Below, in pieces: positions 9,448-19,899 of a stretch of 64,000 nucleotides of DNA (within the stretch, counting starts at the first letter, position 1; each line of letters starts with the position of its first letter). The notes under the pieces are model-generated. The model was given only the letters and a program-made list of their open reading frames with translations. It was not told where the DNA came from and searched no databases. The position numbers and the translations under genes were made by a program. Origin of the DNA: CAZDCD01 sp964503885 (lineage in GTDB: Bacteria > Bacteroidota > Bacteroidia > Bacteroidales > UBA10428); the NCBI GenBank assembly GCA_964503885.1, contig CAZDCD010000006.1:1-64000 (forward strand), written 5' to 3'.

Positions 9448-9528
9448 ATGTATACTGTGCGCATTAATATCAGGGATTGAATACTTTTACGAAGGCTTTC
9501 TGGAAGATATTGCGCAGGATCCGGATTC

Positions 9529-9555
9529 ATAATGAAGAATTATTATCTTCATTAT
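9529..9555 (+). terminator. Possible terminator hairpin
   Basis: Arms ATAATGAAG (9529-9537) and CTTCATTAT (9547-9555) are followed by TTTTAA, about 105 bp after the DUF1593 stop. The stem is AT-rich and weak, so confidence is low. Confidence 0.3.
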
Positions 9556-9691
9556 TTTAATGCTAATTATGCCTGTGTATATTTATAAATATTGGCTTGA
9601 AAAACAAAGCCGCCGACCGCCGGTGAGGTTTAATTCAACAGGTTATTGTAACAGACAACACAACAGATTAGAAAACTAAAACAATAAGGAC

Positions 9692-10090
9692 ATGAATAAA
9701 ACATTTAAACCAAGCGGATACAATTCAGTGTCTCCCTATTTCGTAGTAGATGGAGCACAGAAATTGATTGATATTTTACAGCAAATTTTTGATGCTGAAG
9801 AGTTGAGACGATATACTATGCCGGATGGGACTATTATGCATTTAGATCTTCAAATAGATGACTCTGTCATCATGATGGGCGATTCCTCTGACCAATTTCC
9901 TCCCAATCAGCATTTAATTCATGTTTATGTACCAGATGTTGATGAAACATACAATAAAGCGATAAACATTGGCTGCATCCCCCTTGAACCTCCCAAACAG
10001 AGAGATGGAGAACCAAACCGCAGAGGTTCTTTCAGGGATTTTTGCGGAAATGTATGGTCAATTGCGACACAGGTAGAACAACCAAATTAA
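9692..10090 (+). CDS. VOC-family (glyoxalase/PhnB-like) protein
   Basis: Cytoplasmic protein of 132 residues with a vicinal-oxygen-chelate fold of the PhnB/3-demethylubiquinone-methyltransferase-like type: YNSVSPYFVVDGAQKLIDIL at the start, HLDLQIDDSVIMMGD, HVYVPDVDETYNKAI, and RGSFRDFCGNVWSIAT at the end. Proteins of this subgroup often lack proven catalytic function, and the set of metal ligands is not complete by eye. The ATG follows an A-rich leader. It is intact, unlike several of its neighbours. Catalytic role unknown. Confidence 0.85.
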   Translation: MNKTFKPSGYNSVSPYFVVDGAQKLIDILQQIFDAEELRRYTMPDGTIMHLDLQIDDSVIMMGDSSDQFPPNQHLIHVYVPDVDETYNKAINIGCIPLEPPKQRDGEPNRRGSFRDFCGNVWSIATQVEQPN

Positions 10091-10116
10091 ATTATGTGAC
10101 AGTTGACGGATTGAGT

Positions 10117-11056
10117 GACACAGCCTTAAAGCTAAAAGGACTTACAGGAGACAAAGGATAGTTCTGCAATTGAAAATATATTCACAACACATGATGACTT
10201 GTATAAATCGGAGTTAAACCTTGCATCTTTTAAATCACTCAATGCTAAAGAGGTCCAAAATTATTTTTCTGCACTAAAAAGAGGATTTGAACTTATTACT
10301 AAGAATGGATTATTGACCAATAAAATAATTATACAAATTCAGGAAGTGCTTGAAAATAACAAAGCGGGATTCAGAAAACTACCGGGGACAGCTTTAAAAA
10401 GTTCATCGACTGGTGAGACGATTTATACACCTCCGCAAGATCATGAGAAAATAAAACATTTAATGGCAAACTTAGAAAAATATATCAATGCTCCCGACAT
10501 GCATGATTGCGACCCATTGATAAAAATGACAATAATTCATTTTCAATTTGAAAGTATCCACCCTTTCTATGATGGAAATGGTCGGACTGGGAGAATTATA
10601 AATATCCTCTATTTGATATTGGAAAAACTTCAATCATTACCTATTTTATATTTAAGCAACTATATTATTAAGCATAAACCTGAATATTATAAATTTATAC
10701 AACAAGTGCGTGATGAGAATTTATGGGAAGAATGGGTATTATTCATGATTAAAGGTATAGAAGAAACGGCTCGGGAAACAACAAATTTAATAATTAAGAT
10801 AAAAGAATTGATGCTTGATTATAAGCACAGATTATGAGATAATCATAAATTCTATAGCCAGGATCTATTAAACAATCTTTTTAAGCATCCATACACTAAG
10901 ATTGAGTTTGTTGTAAACGACTTAGAAGTATCAAGATTGACAGCCGCGAATTATTTGAATAGATTAGCCGATGATAAAATGCTTAGGAAAGAACGATTAG
11001 GGACAGGCAATTACTACATTAACCAAAAATTGTTTGACCTGTTAACTGAACGATGA
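10117..11056 (+). pseudogene. Fic-family protein (Fic/DOC AMP-transferase), degraded
   Basis: The catalytic Fic core is intact: HPFYDGNGRTGR matches HxFx(D/E)GNGRxxR, the motif that transfers AMP or another phosphate-linked group to target hydroxyls. Upstream, the family segment KDSSAIENIFTTHDDLYKSE is readable from about 10153 without an ATG. A +1 shift separates it from LQE, and most of the usual helical N-terminus appears deleted. Downstream, an in-frame TGA at 10835 interrupts the protein (position usually Arg), after which 73 codons of the normal winged-helix tail (FYSQDLLNNLF to LFDLLTER) continue to 11056. The open segment 10199-10837 would yield a Fic core without its regulatory ends. 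I infer a pseudogene. Confidence 0.75.
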
Positions 11057-11583
11057 AAATGCACAGGCGTTACGTTTATGCCACATTTAATGAGACATTA
11101 CACTAAAAAATTAACACTATGATTTGTTAATGAATGATACTGCTAAAAGCACAGACCAACCAGTGCATAATTTTACAATGATGTAGCGCATTTAACTGAT
11201 ATTTTTGCTCGTCATCCGCTGATTTTTCCTAAATGATGCAATGAGAAGATTATACCTTTTAAGAATATGGCTTGAAATACAGTAACTTTCTGTGTTCCGG
11301 AAACGTAAAATTCTCATAAACTCTAAAAAGTCAACATAACACGAAAGGAATGTGTGGGATATGCACGGGAATGAGATAGAAGAACAGGAAGGACTTTCTT
11401 GGAATTGGAAGTATCAAAATCTCATGCACTGCCGTTCCGGGATGCTGAATTCACATATCAGGGAGTATCGGATTCATTATTCTTGCAGTAATTCTTAAAA
11501 AAGATTCGGAAAAGACCAAAAACCAAATATTAGAACAATTGCAGGCAGGTACTATTATTATGACAATAAATGACAAATAAACA
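11057..11583. other. Intergenic region, nothing recognised
   Basis: About 530 bp between the Fic remnant and the next gene. Short open frames only; no repeat, tRNA-like fold or protein fragment could be identified. Confidence 0.4.
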
Positions 11584-12180
11584 ATGATACTAAAGACTTA
11601 TCATCTGATTCTGGGTATTTTGCTTGTTGCTCAAACCAAAGGACAAGAGCTTGACGATTTTGCAACGATTTTAGCAGAAAACGGATTAACGTTCGAAAAA
11701 CCAGTCGAATTTGCTGAAACTGAAATCAGGAAAAATGGAGATTTGTACTATGATTATGCAATGAAGTTACCCCGGGACTCATTCGAAGTCCGGTATACCG
11801 TTTTTTCATTGCAGCCGTTGCTTGACGACTTTAAAAAAAGCCTGAATGATCCGAATATCGTAACGTTGGATCCGAATAGTTATTATCGACAGATGTTCAT
11901 GGCGAATATTTTGAATGTATCGCAATCAGGAATGGAAAATATGCCCCAAATTTCCGATTTTTCTCCGGAAGCAGTGAAGACTGAATTTGGCGCCGATTAT
12001 GGGGGCTCATCCTTTTTCAGGGCCAATTCGGAATTTGGAGAAGGTTATGAATATTGCATGATGATGGTTATCCATAAAAAAGATATTGCTGATGTTTATG
12101 TATCTTTTCTGGGAAATGATATGGGAAAATTCGAAGAATATATGCTGAAAGCTTTCCATGCTATCAGATTCAACGATTGA
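11584..12180 (+). CDS. Secreted protein of unknown function
   Basis: 198 residues with an N-terminal signal peptide (ILGILLVAQTKGQ, cleavage about residue 20). The mature part is acidic and mixed alpha/beta, with no motif I recognise; the C-terminal half (YEYCMMMVIHKKDIADVYVSFLG) looks like a small beta-sheet domain. Codon use and unbroken frame suggest a real gene in an otherwise decayed neighbourhood. No operon partner is visible on either side. Not assigned to a family. Confidence 0.65.
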   Translation: MILKTYHLILGILLVAQTKGQELDDFATILAENGLTFEKPVEFAETEIRKNGDLYYDYAMKLPRDSFEVRYTVFSLQPLLDDFKKSLNDPNIVTLDPNSYYRQMFMANILNVSQSGMENMPQISDFSPEAVKTEFGADYGGSSFFRANSEFGEGYEYCMMMVIHKKDIADVYVSFLGNDMGKFEEYMLKAFHAIRFND

Positions 12181-12897
12181 TGACACTGCTGTTACAGGAA
12201 GTAAGAACAACATGATCCGTTTTGCATGTTGACCTGAAAAACTGATCCATGAAATAAGCATTGCCCGGGAGGTTGCATATGTTAAATAATACAAATCATT
12301 GCCAATGCTGTAACTCTATTGTATTTCTTTGTGTTTCCTTTGTGTCTCAGAGTCTTTGTGGCAGGAAATTGTAATCGTATTTGCCATAAAAAGCGCCAGG
12401 GTAGGGGTTTTAATGGTGCGAAGGCACTCAATTTGTATTAATGTTAAGTCCTTCGCGTAATGCCCAATCCGGAAACTTTAAAAATAAATGCAAAATATCC
12501 AGCGTAGTTCCCCCGCGCTTCAGGTCGTTCAACGGTACCAGGGTTGATATGCAAATGCAGATTATCATACCAACCGGAATACCTGATTTTATTTTGCATA
12601 AAGGCTAAAGTATTTCACTGTTTTAATCGTTGCATAGTCAGATATTCGCCATATCTAGTAAAGTAAATCTATGTATTGCTGTACCTTAAGGGGTGTAGTT
12701 TCCATATACAACGGAACAGAAAGCAATGAAGCATCACAGTGGTGGGGCTATGGCCTGTTTCAATTCCATCACTATTTAATGGTGAATCACTTTACATTTG
12801 CAGTGTGCCATAGTGCCAGCCGTTTATAGCTAGACAGTGAAAAGACAGGGATAACTTCGATGACAACAGATATGATGTAAACATAAAAACGTAACCA
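12181..12897. other. Intergenic region with a possible minus-strand barrel fragment
   Basis: No intact gene. On the minus strand 12444-12605 reads as an open tail (NKIRYSGWYDNLHLHINPG, then GNYAGYFAFIFKVSG and a TAA) with the alternating pattern of an outer-membrane beta-strand end; it has no start and no partner domain, so it may be a remnant of a lost porin-like gene. The rest shows nothing recognisable. Confidence 0.35.
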
Positions 12898-14281
12898 CTG
12901 AAACGGGTATTCATTTTTGTAGGTGTGCTGATAATAGCATTACGCATTACTGCACAGATTCCTGGATATGTATCTTCAGACAGTTTAAGGGGCTGGTGGT
13001 CGTTTTCGTGAAATGCACTTGATGCAAGTGGTAACGGGATAGATGGAACTGTATCCGGGGCATTGCTGACAACCGACAGACAAGGTGCGGCAGACAGCGC
13101 CTGCCAGTTTGACGGAGCCGGTAACTGGATTGACCTGACAGATAATCCGCTGCTGAACCCTGGAGCGAATGATGTTACAATATCAGCCTGGATAAATACG
13201 ACCTCTTCCAGTGGAGCCCGAATTTATTCCAAAGGTTCTCACGGGAGCACACAGCCTGGCTATGATATTATGATATATCCCGGTGCAGGAGGAAAAGCAG
13301 CCCTGATTTATTGTCCCGGTACAGGAGGATTTTCTCAAAAACAGTTGCTCTCTGACAATCCGGTTAATAACGGAATGTAGCATCTGATTACAGGCGTGAT
13401 CACAAGAAACAGCACCATGAAACTCTATGTAGACGGCCTGTTGCAATCCAGTCAGGTAGATATCAGCAGCAGCTCGTCCAGTAATATTGGTGCCGGTACA
13501 TATAATGCATCAATCGGAGTATTATCTGCAGCTATGGAACACCAAACTCCCTGGATGAATACTTTTCAGGTAAAATCGACCAGGTGGATGTCTGGATGCG
13601 TTCTCTCAGCCAATGTGAAATCTGGGCCCTTTATTTCGAAACCGTCAGCGTTTCCGCAATATCTCCGCTCGTCTGCGATACGCTTACTTCACCATCCGGA
13701 AAGTATATCCGGACCAACAGCGGAATTTACACAGATACCCTTGCAGATGAATTGGGCTGCGACAGCATCATTACGGTAAATTTGACCGTACACCACAGCA
13801 CATTCGATTCAATTGCCGAAACGGTATGCGATAGTTTTACTGCCCCTGACGGAGCAGTTTACACTACTTCGGGGATTAAAACTGCCGTGATACCCAATTC
13901 GGCAGGTTGCGACAGCATTATAACCCTTGATCTGACCATTAAAAACAGCTCATCTTTTCCGCTCACTGAAACTGTCTGCAACAGCTATACTGCACCTGAC
14001 GGGATGGTATACACCACTTCGGGAACGAAAACTGCCATAATACCCATCGCAGTTGGATGCGACAGCATTATTGCCATCGAGCTGACCGGTTGATTATTGA
14101 ACTGAAAGGGGACGCAAATCCCCTACGTTTTGAAATAGTGAATGCAGCAGGACAGGTTGTATTCAGGGGAGATGTCACTGAAAAAACCGTTGTACAGACT
14201 TCGGAATTTTTACCTGGTGTTTACCTGTTAAAGCTCGGAAACGGAAAGACTTTTGAATTCAGAAAAATTCTGAAAGAGTAA
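12898..14281 (+). pseudogene. LamG-domain, repeat-bearing T9SS adhesin, multiply disrupted
   Basis: The reading starts at a CTG (12898) where ATG is expected and encodes a signal peptide (KRVFIFVGVLIIALRITAQ). A LamG/concanavalin-like domain follows (SLRGWWSFS, DASGNGIDGTVSGALLTTDR, GNWIDLTDNPLLNP). It is interrupted by a TGA at 13009 and a TAG at 13378 in place of a conserved Trp, then shifts frame near 13530 (PNSLDEYFSGKIDQVDVWMR continues in another frame). Three copies of a repeat ending CDSII.(V/L/I)(N/D/E)LT follow (13660-14090), typical of Bacteroidota surface adhesins. A second shift near 14085 leads to a T9SS-type C-terminus (FEIVNAAGQVVF to FEFRKILKE). At least four lesions make this a clear pseudogene of a cell-surface protein. 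Confidence 0.8.
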
Positions 14282-14775
14282 CCCGGTCATATAAAAAAAT
14301 AAATCTTAATAACAAGCCGAAGGATATCGCATTTCCATGTCATTAGTTGTTCTGGCCATAGCGGGAATTTTTTTGACAGTATAAACAAATGGTTTGTTTC
14401 GAAGAATAAACGAAACGAACTATATTTACCCTAAAAAAATAACCGGGGGTATCGGATTTACCACACTGATGCGAAGTTTGTCGAGGACAAACCGGGGTTA
14501 TCTCAAGCATACCGACAAGGTCAGGGCCCAAAAGGAGGATCTGCAATACCGGCCGGCAAAGAGATGGTTTGTATTCAAAAAAGCATCCGTGAAAATTCCG
14601 GAGAAGCAGGCATGAAGAATCCGAAAGGTGATGGAGCAGGATCAGAGATGAAAAGGTTGTTTACCTGGTAGCATTAATTGCCGTTGTCCTTTTTATTGTT
14701 TATCTCAAATTCGCCATTAAAAACGTTAACCATAAATACAAATTATCAGCTGACACAAATCAAAAAACCAGACCA
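14282..14775. other. Intergenic region with possible membrane-protein scraps
   Basis: No intact gene is visible. A short frame at 14338 gives a hydrophobic peptide (SLVVLAIAGIFLTV) that stops at once, and a second hydrophobic segment (VVYLVALIAVVLFIVYLKF, about 14654-14710) is open in frame into the dapA gene but lacks a start codon. Both look like scraps of a small membrane protein rather than a functional N-terminus. Confidence 0.35.
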
Positions 14776-15642
14776 ATGAAGAGACTACAAGGCGTATGGT
14801 TACCCGTTGTAACACCATTTTTAGACGGCAAAATTGATTACCTCTCGTACGGAAAATTGATCGGTCACTACATCCCCAAAGGGATATCGGGCCTGATCCC
14901 GCATGGTACAACAGGCGAAAGTCCGACTATCGAAGAGTATGAATTTGAAGAGTTGCTAGGAAAAACCATTGAGTTCAACAACTACAGGGTGCCGGTATAT
15001 TTCGGCCTGGGTGGGAACAACACCCATAAGGTACTGAAAATGATTAAGATACTTGAAAAATACAAAGTCGATGGGATCCTTTCGGTTTGTCCGTATTACA
15101 ACAGGCCCGGCCAGGAAGGAATATACGAACATTTTAAGGCCATCTCGGAATCCACCGACCTGAAAATCATTATTTACAATATTCCTTACCGCACGGGCAG
15201 GAACATCGAGAACGAAACCCTGCTGAGATTATCGCAACTGAACAACATAGCCGGTGTGAAGGATTCAAGCGGAAACATCAACCAGACCATTGACCTGATA
15301 TTCAGCAGGCCTGATCATTTTGCCGTGCTTACGGGTGAAGATATCCTGTTTTACATGAACCTGGTGCTTGGGGGAGACGGGGGCATTTTAGCCGCTTCCC
15401 ACCTCAATACCGAAAAATTTGTAGCGGTTAAGCAGGCTGTAGACAAGAACGATCATAAAACAGCTTTGGATACCTGGAAAACATTCGAAAGGGTCATCCC
15501 GCTGCTGTTCAAAGAGCCGAACCCGGCGCCGATAAAGTATATACTTGCAAAAAAAGGACTGATCAGCAGTGCTGAGGTAAGGCTTCCCCTGACGGGGATT
15601 TCCGAAGGCCTGAAAAGTGAGCTGGACCGGTACCTGGGTTGA
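14776..15642 (+). CDS. dapA: 4-hydroxy-tetrahydrodipicolinate synthase
   Basis: Class I aldolase of 288 residues condensing pyruvate with aspartate semialdehyde, the first committed step of lysine and diaminopimelate synthesis in the cytoplasm. Visible features are GTTGE at 44-48, the catalytic-triad Tyr in YNIPYRTGRN (Y134) with R139 of the substrate-binding loop, and the Schiff-base lysine K162 in GVKDSSGN. These fit DapA better than N-acetylneuraminate lyase or KDG aldolase, although paralogues with other roles share the same motifs. The ATG at 14776 is preferred over the in-frame open sequence upstream, which encodes a membrane-like stretch. A MarR remnant follows directly. Confidence 0.85.
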   Translation: MKRLQGVWLPVVTPFLDGKIDYLSYGKLIGHYIPKGISGLIPHGTTGESPTIEEYEFEELLGKTIEFNNYRVPVYFGLGGNNTHKVLKMIKILEKYKVDGILSVCPYYNRPGQEGIYEHFKAISESTDLKIIIYNIPYRTGRNIENETLLRLSQLNNIAGVKDSSGNINQTIDLIFSRPDHFAVLTGEDILFYMNLVLGGDGGILAASHLNTEKFVAVKQAVDKNDHKTALDTWKTFERVIPLLFKEPNPAPIKYILAKKGLISSAEVRLPLTGISEGLKSELDRYLG

Positions 15643-15692
15643 ATTACTGATAAACAGCAGCCTTTTACCTGGTAAAACCAGCACCATAGAAA

Positions 15693-15887
15693 GGATATAT
15701 CAGCAGGACTGAAGACACAACCGACACCCGGGCAAAAAACATTTCGCTGACTTCAGAGGGAAGGGCAATCATTCGGAAAGCCTTAAAAATAGTGGAGCAG
15801 GTTGATATCGGCTTTTTTTCGGTATTGGGAAACCAGACTGCCTCGTTTACCTCAAATATGCTGGCCTTAATGAACGGAAACCAATAA
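15693..15887 (+). pseudogene. C-terminal remnant of a MarR-family regulator
   Basis: The frame GYISRTEDTTDTRAKNISLT, then SEGRAIIRKALKIVEQVD, ending at a TAA at 15885, matches the wing and dimerisation helix of MarR regulators (normally D.R...LT..G). The DNA-recognition helix and N-terminus are missing; a TAG stands directly upstream in frame. It lies 50 bp after dapA and is almost surely non-functional. Confidence 0.6.
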
Positions 15888-16295
15888 ATTTGGATGGCAC
15901 ACGAGCTGAGTGATCAAAAAAAAATGTGCTTTCCGGCAAGCTGATGCACGGGACTTTTCAGGCCTCTGCGTATGTTCCGGATCGTCCGGTTTGCTGTAAA
16001 TTCACACGCATTAAAGCTTATCCGGAAGTCCGGGTCAGCCCGGAACCGGGTTATCCGATCTGTTTTACTGAAGATTGATGCATTCAAACCAGCAAATCGG
16101 TATTCAATATTCTGACTCCTGAATTTTCTCAAATAGTACGCATTTTATTTAGGGTATTTAATAGGAAAAATCGTCTATGATTATATATGAAACTGGTTAT
16201 ATTTACATGGATAAAATGATTAATTTTTTTATTCATCCCTTATTTAAAAAGGCTTTTGATGCACCCGGCAATACAATCAACATTAGGTTATTGAC
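15888..16295. other. Intergenic region upstream of the outer-membrane operon
   Basis: About 400 bp with no gene recognised. It should hold the promoter for the 16296-22936 gene set, but no clear TTTG / TAnnTTTG pair is visible. Confidence 0.4.
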
Positions 16296-17042
16296 ATGAA
16301 TCACTCTTCAGTTCCCAGTTTAGTATCGGTTTTTAGTATACTGTTTATAATCCTTCCTGCCGGATATTCCCAACAGCTTCATTCCGATATTCAGTTTGAT
16401 TATAGTGAATTGTATCATGCTGTGGAAAATGAATACGGATTCGACCAGGAACTGGTGAACGGCATTTTTTACGAAGATTTTTACAGGGATGCCATCGGTC
16501 ATCCTTTTCTGTCTGAAAATCAATTTTACAAAGGAACATTGGCATTCCGGAATAAGGAATATGAAGGGATTGAGATGAAGTATGATATTTATGAACAGGA
16601 ACTGGTCATTTATTATACACTGCAAAATTCAAATACCTGGATCATCCTGCCCAATGACTTCATATCGGCTTTCAGTTTTGAAGGCAAAATATTCGGAAAA
16701 TACTCTTTTGAGGGAAAAGAATCCCGGTTTTACCAGGTAATTTCCGACTCTGATAATTTGAAATGTTTCTATTTCTGGTATAAGGAGCGGTTTAATTCTT
16801 TTCATAAACGAGGGTTCATGTCCTACGAATTTTCAGATAGCAAAAAGAAATCGTATCTTTTTATTGGTAATACACTGAGAGAATACTCCGATAACAGATC
16901 TTTTATAAGACTTTTCCCCGGGCAATATCACAATCGGATAAAAGAATACTTCAAACAGCACCATATAAAAGTGACTAAATGTGAAGATGAAAGGATCCAG
17001 GGATTGCTGAACTATTGCCGTGAAATCCTGGATGCCGGCTAA
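16296..17042 (+). CDS. Secreted protein of unknown function, first gene of outer-membrane operon
   Basis: 248 residues with a signal peptide (VSVFSILFIILPAGYSQ, cleavage about residue 26). The mature protein is rich in aromatic and charged residues with beta-strand character (ELVIYYTLQNSNTWIILP, FSFEGKIFGKYSFEGKES); I do not recognise the family. It ends 26 bp before a TonB-dependent receptor gene on the same strand, so it is probably co-transcribed and may work at the same outer-membrane complex. Similar small exported proteins in Bacteroidota are annotated only as hypothetical. Confidence 0.7.
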   Translation: MNHSSVPSLVSVFSILFIILPAGYSQQLHSDIQFDYSELYHAVENEYGFDQELVNGIFYEDFYRDAIGHPFLSENQFYKGTLAFRNKEYEGIEMKYDIYEQELVIYYTLQNSNTWIILPNDFISAFSFEGKIFGKYSFEGKESRFYQVISDSDNLKCFYFWYKERFNSFHKRGFMSYEFSDSKKKSYLFIGNTLREYSDNRSFIRLFPGQYHNRIKEYFKQHHIKVTKCEDERIQGLLNYCREILDAG

Positions 17043-17068
17043 GGTTTATTTACCAGCTATCAGTTAAA

Positions 17069-19849
17069 ATGATAAAGAAAATATTTTTTTGCTGGATTGG
17101 CTTTAATTTTCTTGTGATCATGCAGGGTCAGCAACCCGATACCATGATATCGGGGAAATTCAGCAATATGCCTTTTGAAGATTTTGTCAAAGAGGTGGAA
17201 AAAACTACTGCTTTCGTTTTTTATTTCAGGCCGGAATGGGTGAAGGATATTGGTGTGACCTTTTCAGACTCAGGCCGCAGGCTCTCCGGTATTTTAACCA
17301 GTGTGCTGGAACCGGCAGGGTTTAACTTCTACACAGAAAATCATACGATTTACATTTACCCTGGTAAGTCACTGATTACCGAATTGCCCGTGTATACGCA
17401 TCATCTTCAAACAATTACAGCCACTACAACTTATAAAGACAGTATAACCGGTATTGAAAGGAAATATCTCGACGGCAAAATAATCGCCTCAGTGCCGGTA
17501 ATCACTGTCGGAAACAGGCAAAAGACCGTATCCGGTTCTTCCTGCATTATAACCGGAAAAATTCTTGAAGAAGCAACGGGTGAACCTCTTATCGGTGCTA
17601 CCGTTTATGTTGAGGACCTGAAAATGGGGATCGTTACCGATATTGACGGGCATTTCAGGCTTGCTGTAGTTCCGGGAAAATATAAGGTGCTTTTTAATTA
17701 CATGTCAATGAAACAGCTGGAATACTATCTTCAGGTCTATTCCAGTGGTGACATTACCATTGAGATGAAAAAAACGCTTGTTGAGATTGACGAGGCCAGG
17801 ATAACCGCTAACCTTTATGATAATGTCAAGGGTATGCAGATGGGTTATGAAAGGATTGCCATTAAATCCATTAAGGAAATACCGGTTATTCTGGGCGAAA
17901 GGGATATCTTAAAAGTGGCTCAAATGCTGCCCGGTGTGCAAAATGTGGGGGAAGGTTCATCGGGGATCAATGTCAGGGGCAGCTCAACCGATGAGAACAT
18001 GTTTTATATCAATAAAATACCCGTATACAATACATCACACCTGTTTGGCTTTTTCAGCGCATTTAGTCCGGATATTATTAACAATTTTACACTGTACAAG
18101 AGCAATATTCCGGCACGTTATGGGGGACGGCTCGCTTCAATATTTGATATCACAACACGGCAGGGAAGCAAGAAAAAGTTTTTCGGAAAAGGAGGAATAA
18201 GTCCCGTAACAGCGCATTGTTCGTTTGAAGTACCCGTAATAAAAGACAAGGTATCCCTGGTGACCAGTTGGCGCAGTTCCTATTCCGACTGGATATTGAA
18301 AAAAATCAAAGACAGGGATATACGCAAAAGCAGTGCATTTTTTTATGATGTATCGCTGGGTATTCATGCGGAATTGAATGAAAGAAACATGCTAAAGCTC
18401 TTTGGTTATGGCAGTTCAGATAAATTTTCACTGTCCTCGATCAATGACTATGCCTATTCAAACACCGGTGCTTCAGCGATTTGGAAACATATTTTTTCTT
18501 CGTCGGTTGCTTCGGAATTTTCATTGATTTACAGCCGGTATATTTTTGAGAATACTGATAAGACCAATGCCTCCGAAGCATTTACACATGATTATTCCAT
18601 TGAACAATACGAAGCCGACGCGGGCTTTTCCTACCTTACCCGTTTCAATCACCGGTTTGATTTCGGGGGAAGCTTAATATACTATAATCTTGACCGCGGG
18701 AGCATACTGCCCTATGGAGGAGAATCATTGAGAATTCCCGCGGAACTGGGAAAGGAGCAGGGACTGGAAGGCGCATTCTATATCTCGGATGAATTTGCAT
18801 TGTATCCGGATCTCAGTTTGCAGGCAGGGCTCAGGTATAGCTACTACGGGCAACTGGGGCCGGCAGTAACCTATAAATACTATCCTGAGGATATACGAAA
18901 CATTAATAATATCACTGAAAAACAGGTTTATCACGCCGGAGACCTGGTGAAGCTTTATTCCGGCCCGGAATACAGGATTGCATTGAATTATCTTATCGGG
19001 AATACTAATTCCCTGAAAGCCTCCTATAACAGGATGTATCAATATATTTACATGTTAAGCAATACAATCGCTGTTTCTCCGGATGATCAATGGAAACTCT
19101 GCGATTCACATATACCTCCTGCGTTAGCAGATCAATTGTCTTTAGGATATTATCATAATTTCAGAAATACGGGCATTAAAGCATCTCTCGAGGTGTATCA
19201 GAAATGGATCAGCAATAAAGTACAATACAAAGACGGGACAGAATTTCTTTCTGTTGATCCTATAGAAACACAAGTATTGCAGGGGAAACAACATGCAAAT
19301 GGCATAGAGCTTATGATCCACAAAAATGCAGGTAAAATTTCGGGATGGGCGTCGTATTGTTTTTCCCGTTCTCTGATGAAGGTCGATGGTGTGAAAAAAG
19401 AAAATCAGATCAATAATGGCATGATATATCCGTCAAATTATGACAGGCCTCATAGCCTAAATCTCGTTATGAACTACCGGACCAATCGACGTTTAAGCCT
19501 GTCCGCAAATTTTATTTATACCACAGGCCGTCCGATCACGTATCCAATATCTGTTTATTATTCGGAAGGACAGCAGTTGTTGCATTTTTCGGAAAGAAAT
19601 GAATACCGGATACCTGATTATATCAGACTGGATTTGTCAGCAAATTTGGAAGGCAACCTGATTAAAAAGAAACCGTTACACAGTTTCTGGATGGTTAGCC
19701 TGTATAACGTTCTTGGCCGCAAAAATGCATATTCGGTATATTATGCTGCAGAAAGAGGAAAAGTGAAAGGATATAAATTATCCATCTTTGCCCTGCCCAT
19801 ATTCACCATTTCCTGGAACTACAAATTTGGAAATTATTTAAATGAATGA
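17069..19849 (+). CDS. TonB-dependent receptor with STN-like and carboxypeptidase-regulatory domains
   Basis: Outer-membrane active-transport receptor of 926 residues. After a signal peptide, residues about 25-105 form an STN-like secretin/TonB short N-terminal domain (SGKFSNMPFEDFVKEVEKTT), and about 155-240 a CarboxypepD_reg-like domain (ITGKILEEATGEPLIGATVY). The plug (about 265-385) has EIPVILGERDILKVAQMLPG and GSSGINVRGSSTDENMFYIN, and the rest is beta-barrel. An STN domain often signals to a FecIR sigma/anti-sigma pair, but none is present here. It is followed 50 bp later by a DUF4249 lipoprotein, a common partner of this receptor class. The ligand is unknown. The N-terminal region lacks the SusC signature, so this is not a glycan PUL pair. 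Confidence 0.9.
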   Translation: MIKKIFFCWIGFNFLVIMQGQQPDTMISGKFSNMPFEDFVKEVEKTTAFVFYFRPEWVKDIGVTFSDSGRRLSGILTSVLEPAGFNFYTENHTIYIYPGKSLITELPVYTHHLQTITATTTYKDSITGIERKYLDGKIIASVPVITVGNRQKTVSGSSCIITGKILEEATGEPLIGATVYVEDLKMGIVTDIDGHFRLAVVPGKYKVLFNYMSMKQLEYYLQVYSSGDITIEMKKTLVEIDEARITANLYDNVKGMQMGYERIAIKSIKEIPVILGERDILKVAQMLPGVQNVGEGSSGINVRGSSTDENMFYINKIPVYNTSHLFGFFSAFSPDIINNFTLYKSNIPARYGGRLASIFDITTRQGSKKKFFGKGGISPVTAHCSFEVPVIKDKVSLVTSWRSSYSDWILKKIKDRDIRKSSAFFYDVSLGIHAELNERNMLKLFGYGSSDKFSLSSINDYAYSNTGASAIWKHIFSSSVASEFSLIYSRYIFENTDKTNASEAFTHDYSIEQYEADAGFSYLTRFNHRFDFGGSLIYYNLDRGSILPYGGESLRIPAELGKEQGLEGAFYISDEFALYPDLSLQAGLRYSYYGQLGPAVTYKYYPEDIRNINNITEKQVYHAGDLVKLYSGPEYRIALNYLIGNTNSLKASYNRMYQYIYMLSNTIAVSPDDQWKLCDSHIPPALADQLSLGYYHNFRNTGIKASLEVYQKWISNKVQYKDGTEFLSVDPIETQVLQGKQHANGIELMIHKNAGKISGWASYCFSRSLMKVDGVKKENQINNGMIYPSNYDRPHSLNLVMNYRTNRRLSLSANFIYTTGRPITYPISVYYSEGQQLLHFSERNEYRIPDYIRLDLSANLEGNLIKKKPLHSFWMVSLYNVLGRKNAYSVYYAAERGKVKGYKLSIFALPIFTISWNYKFGNYLNE

Positions 19850-19899
19850 ACGATAAACTGCTTAAGCGAAAATGACAAGGACATGTTAAATTGCATGAT

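Noticed and set aside
6529..14281. In-frame stops in several genes might mean stop-codon reassignment
   Set aside because: All three stop codons (TAA, TGA, TAG) appear inside the damaged genes, together with frameshifts and lost starts, while intact genes all end normally at stops. That is decay, not recoding.
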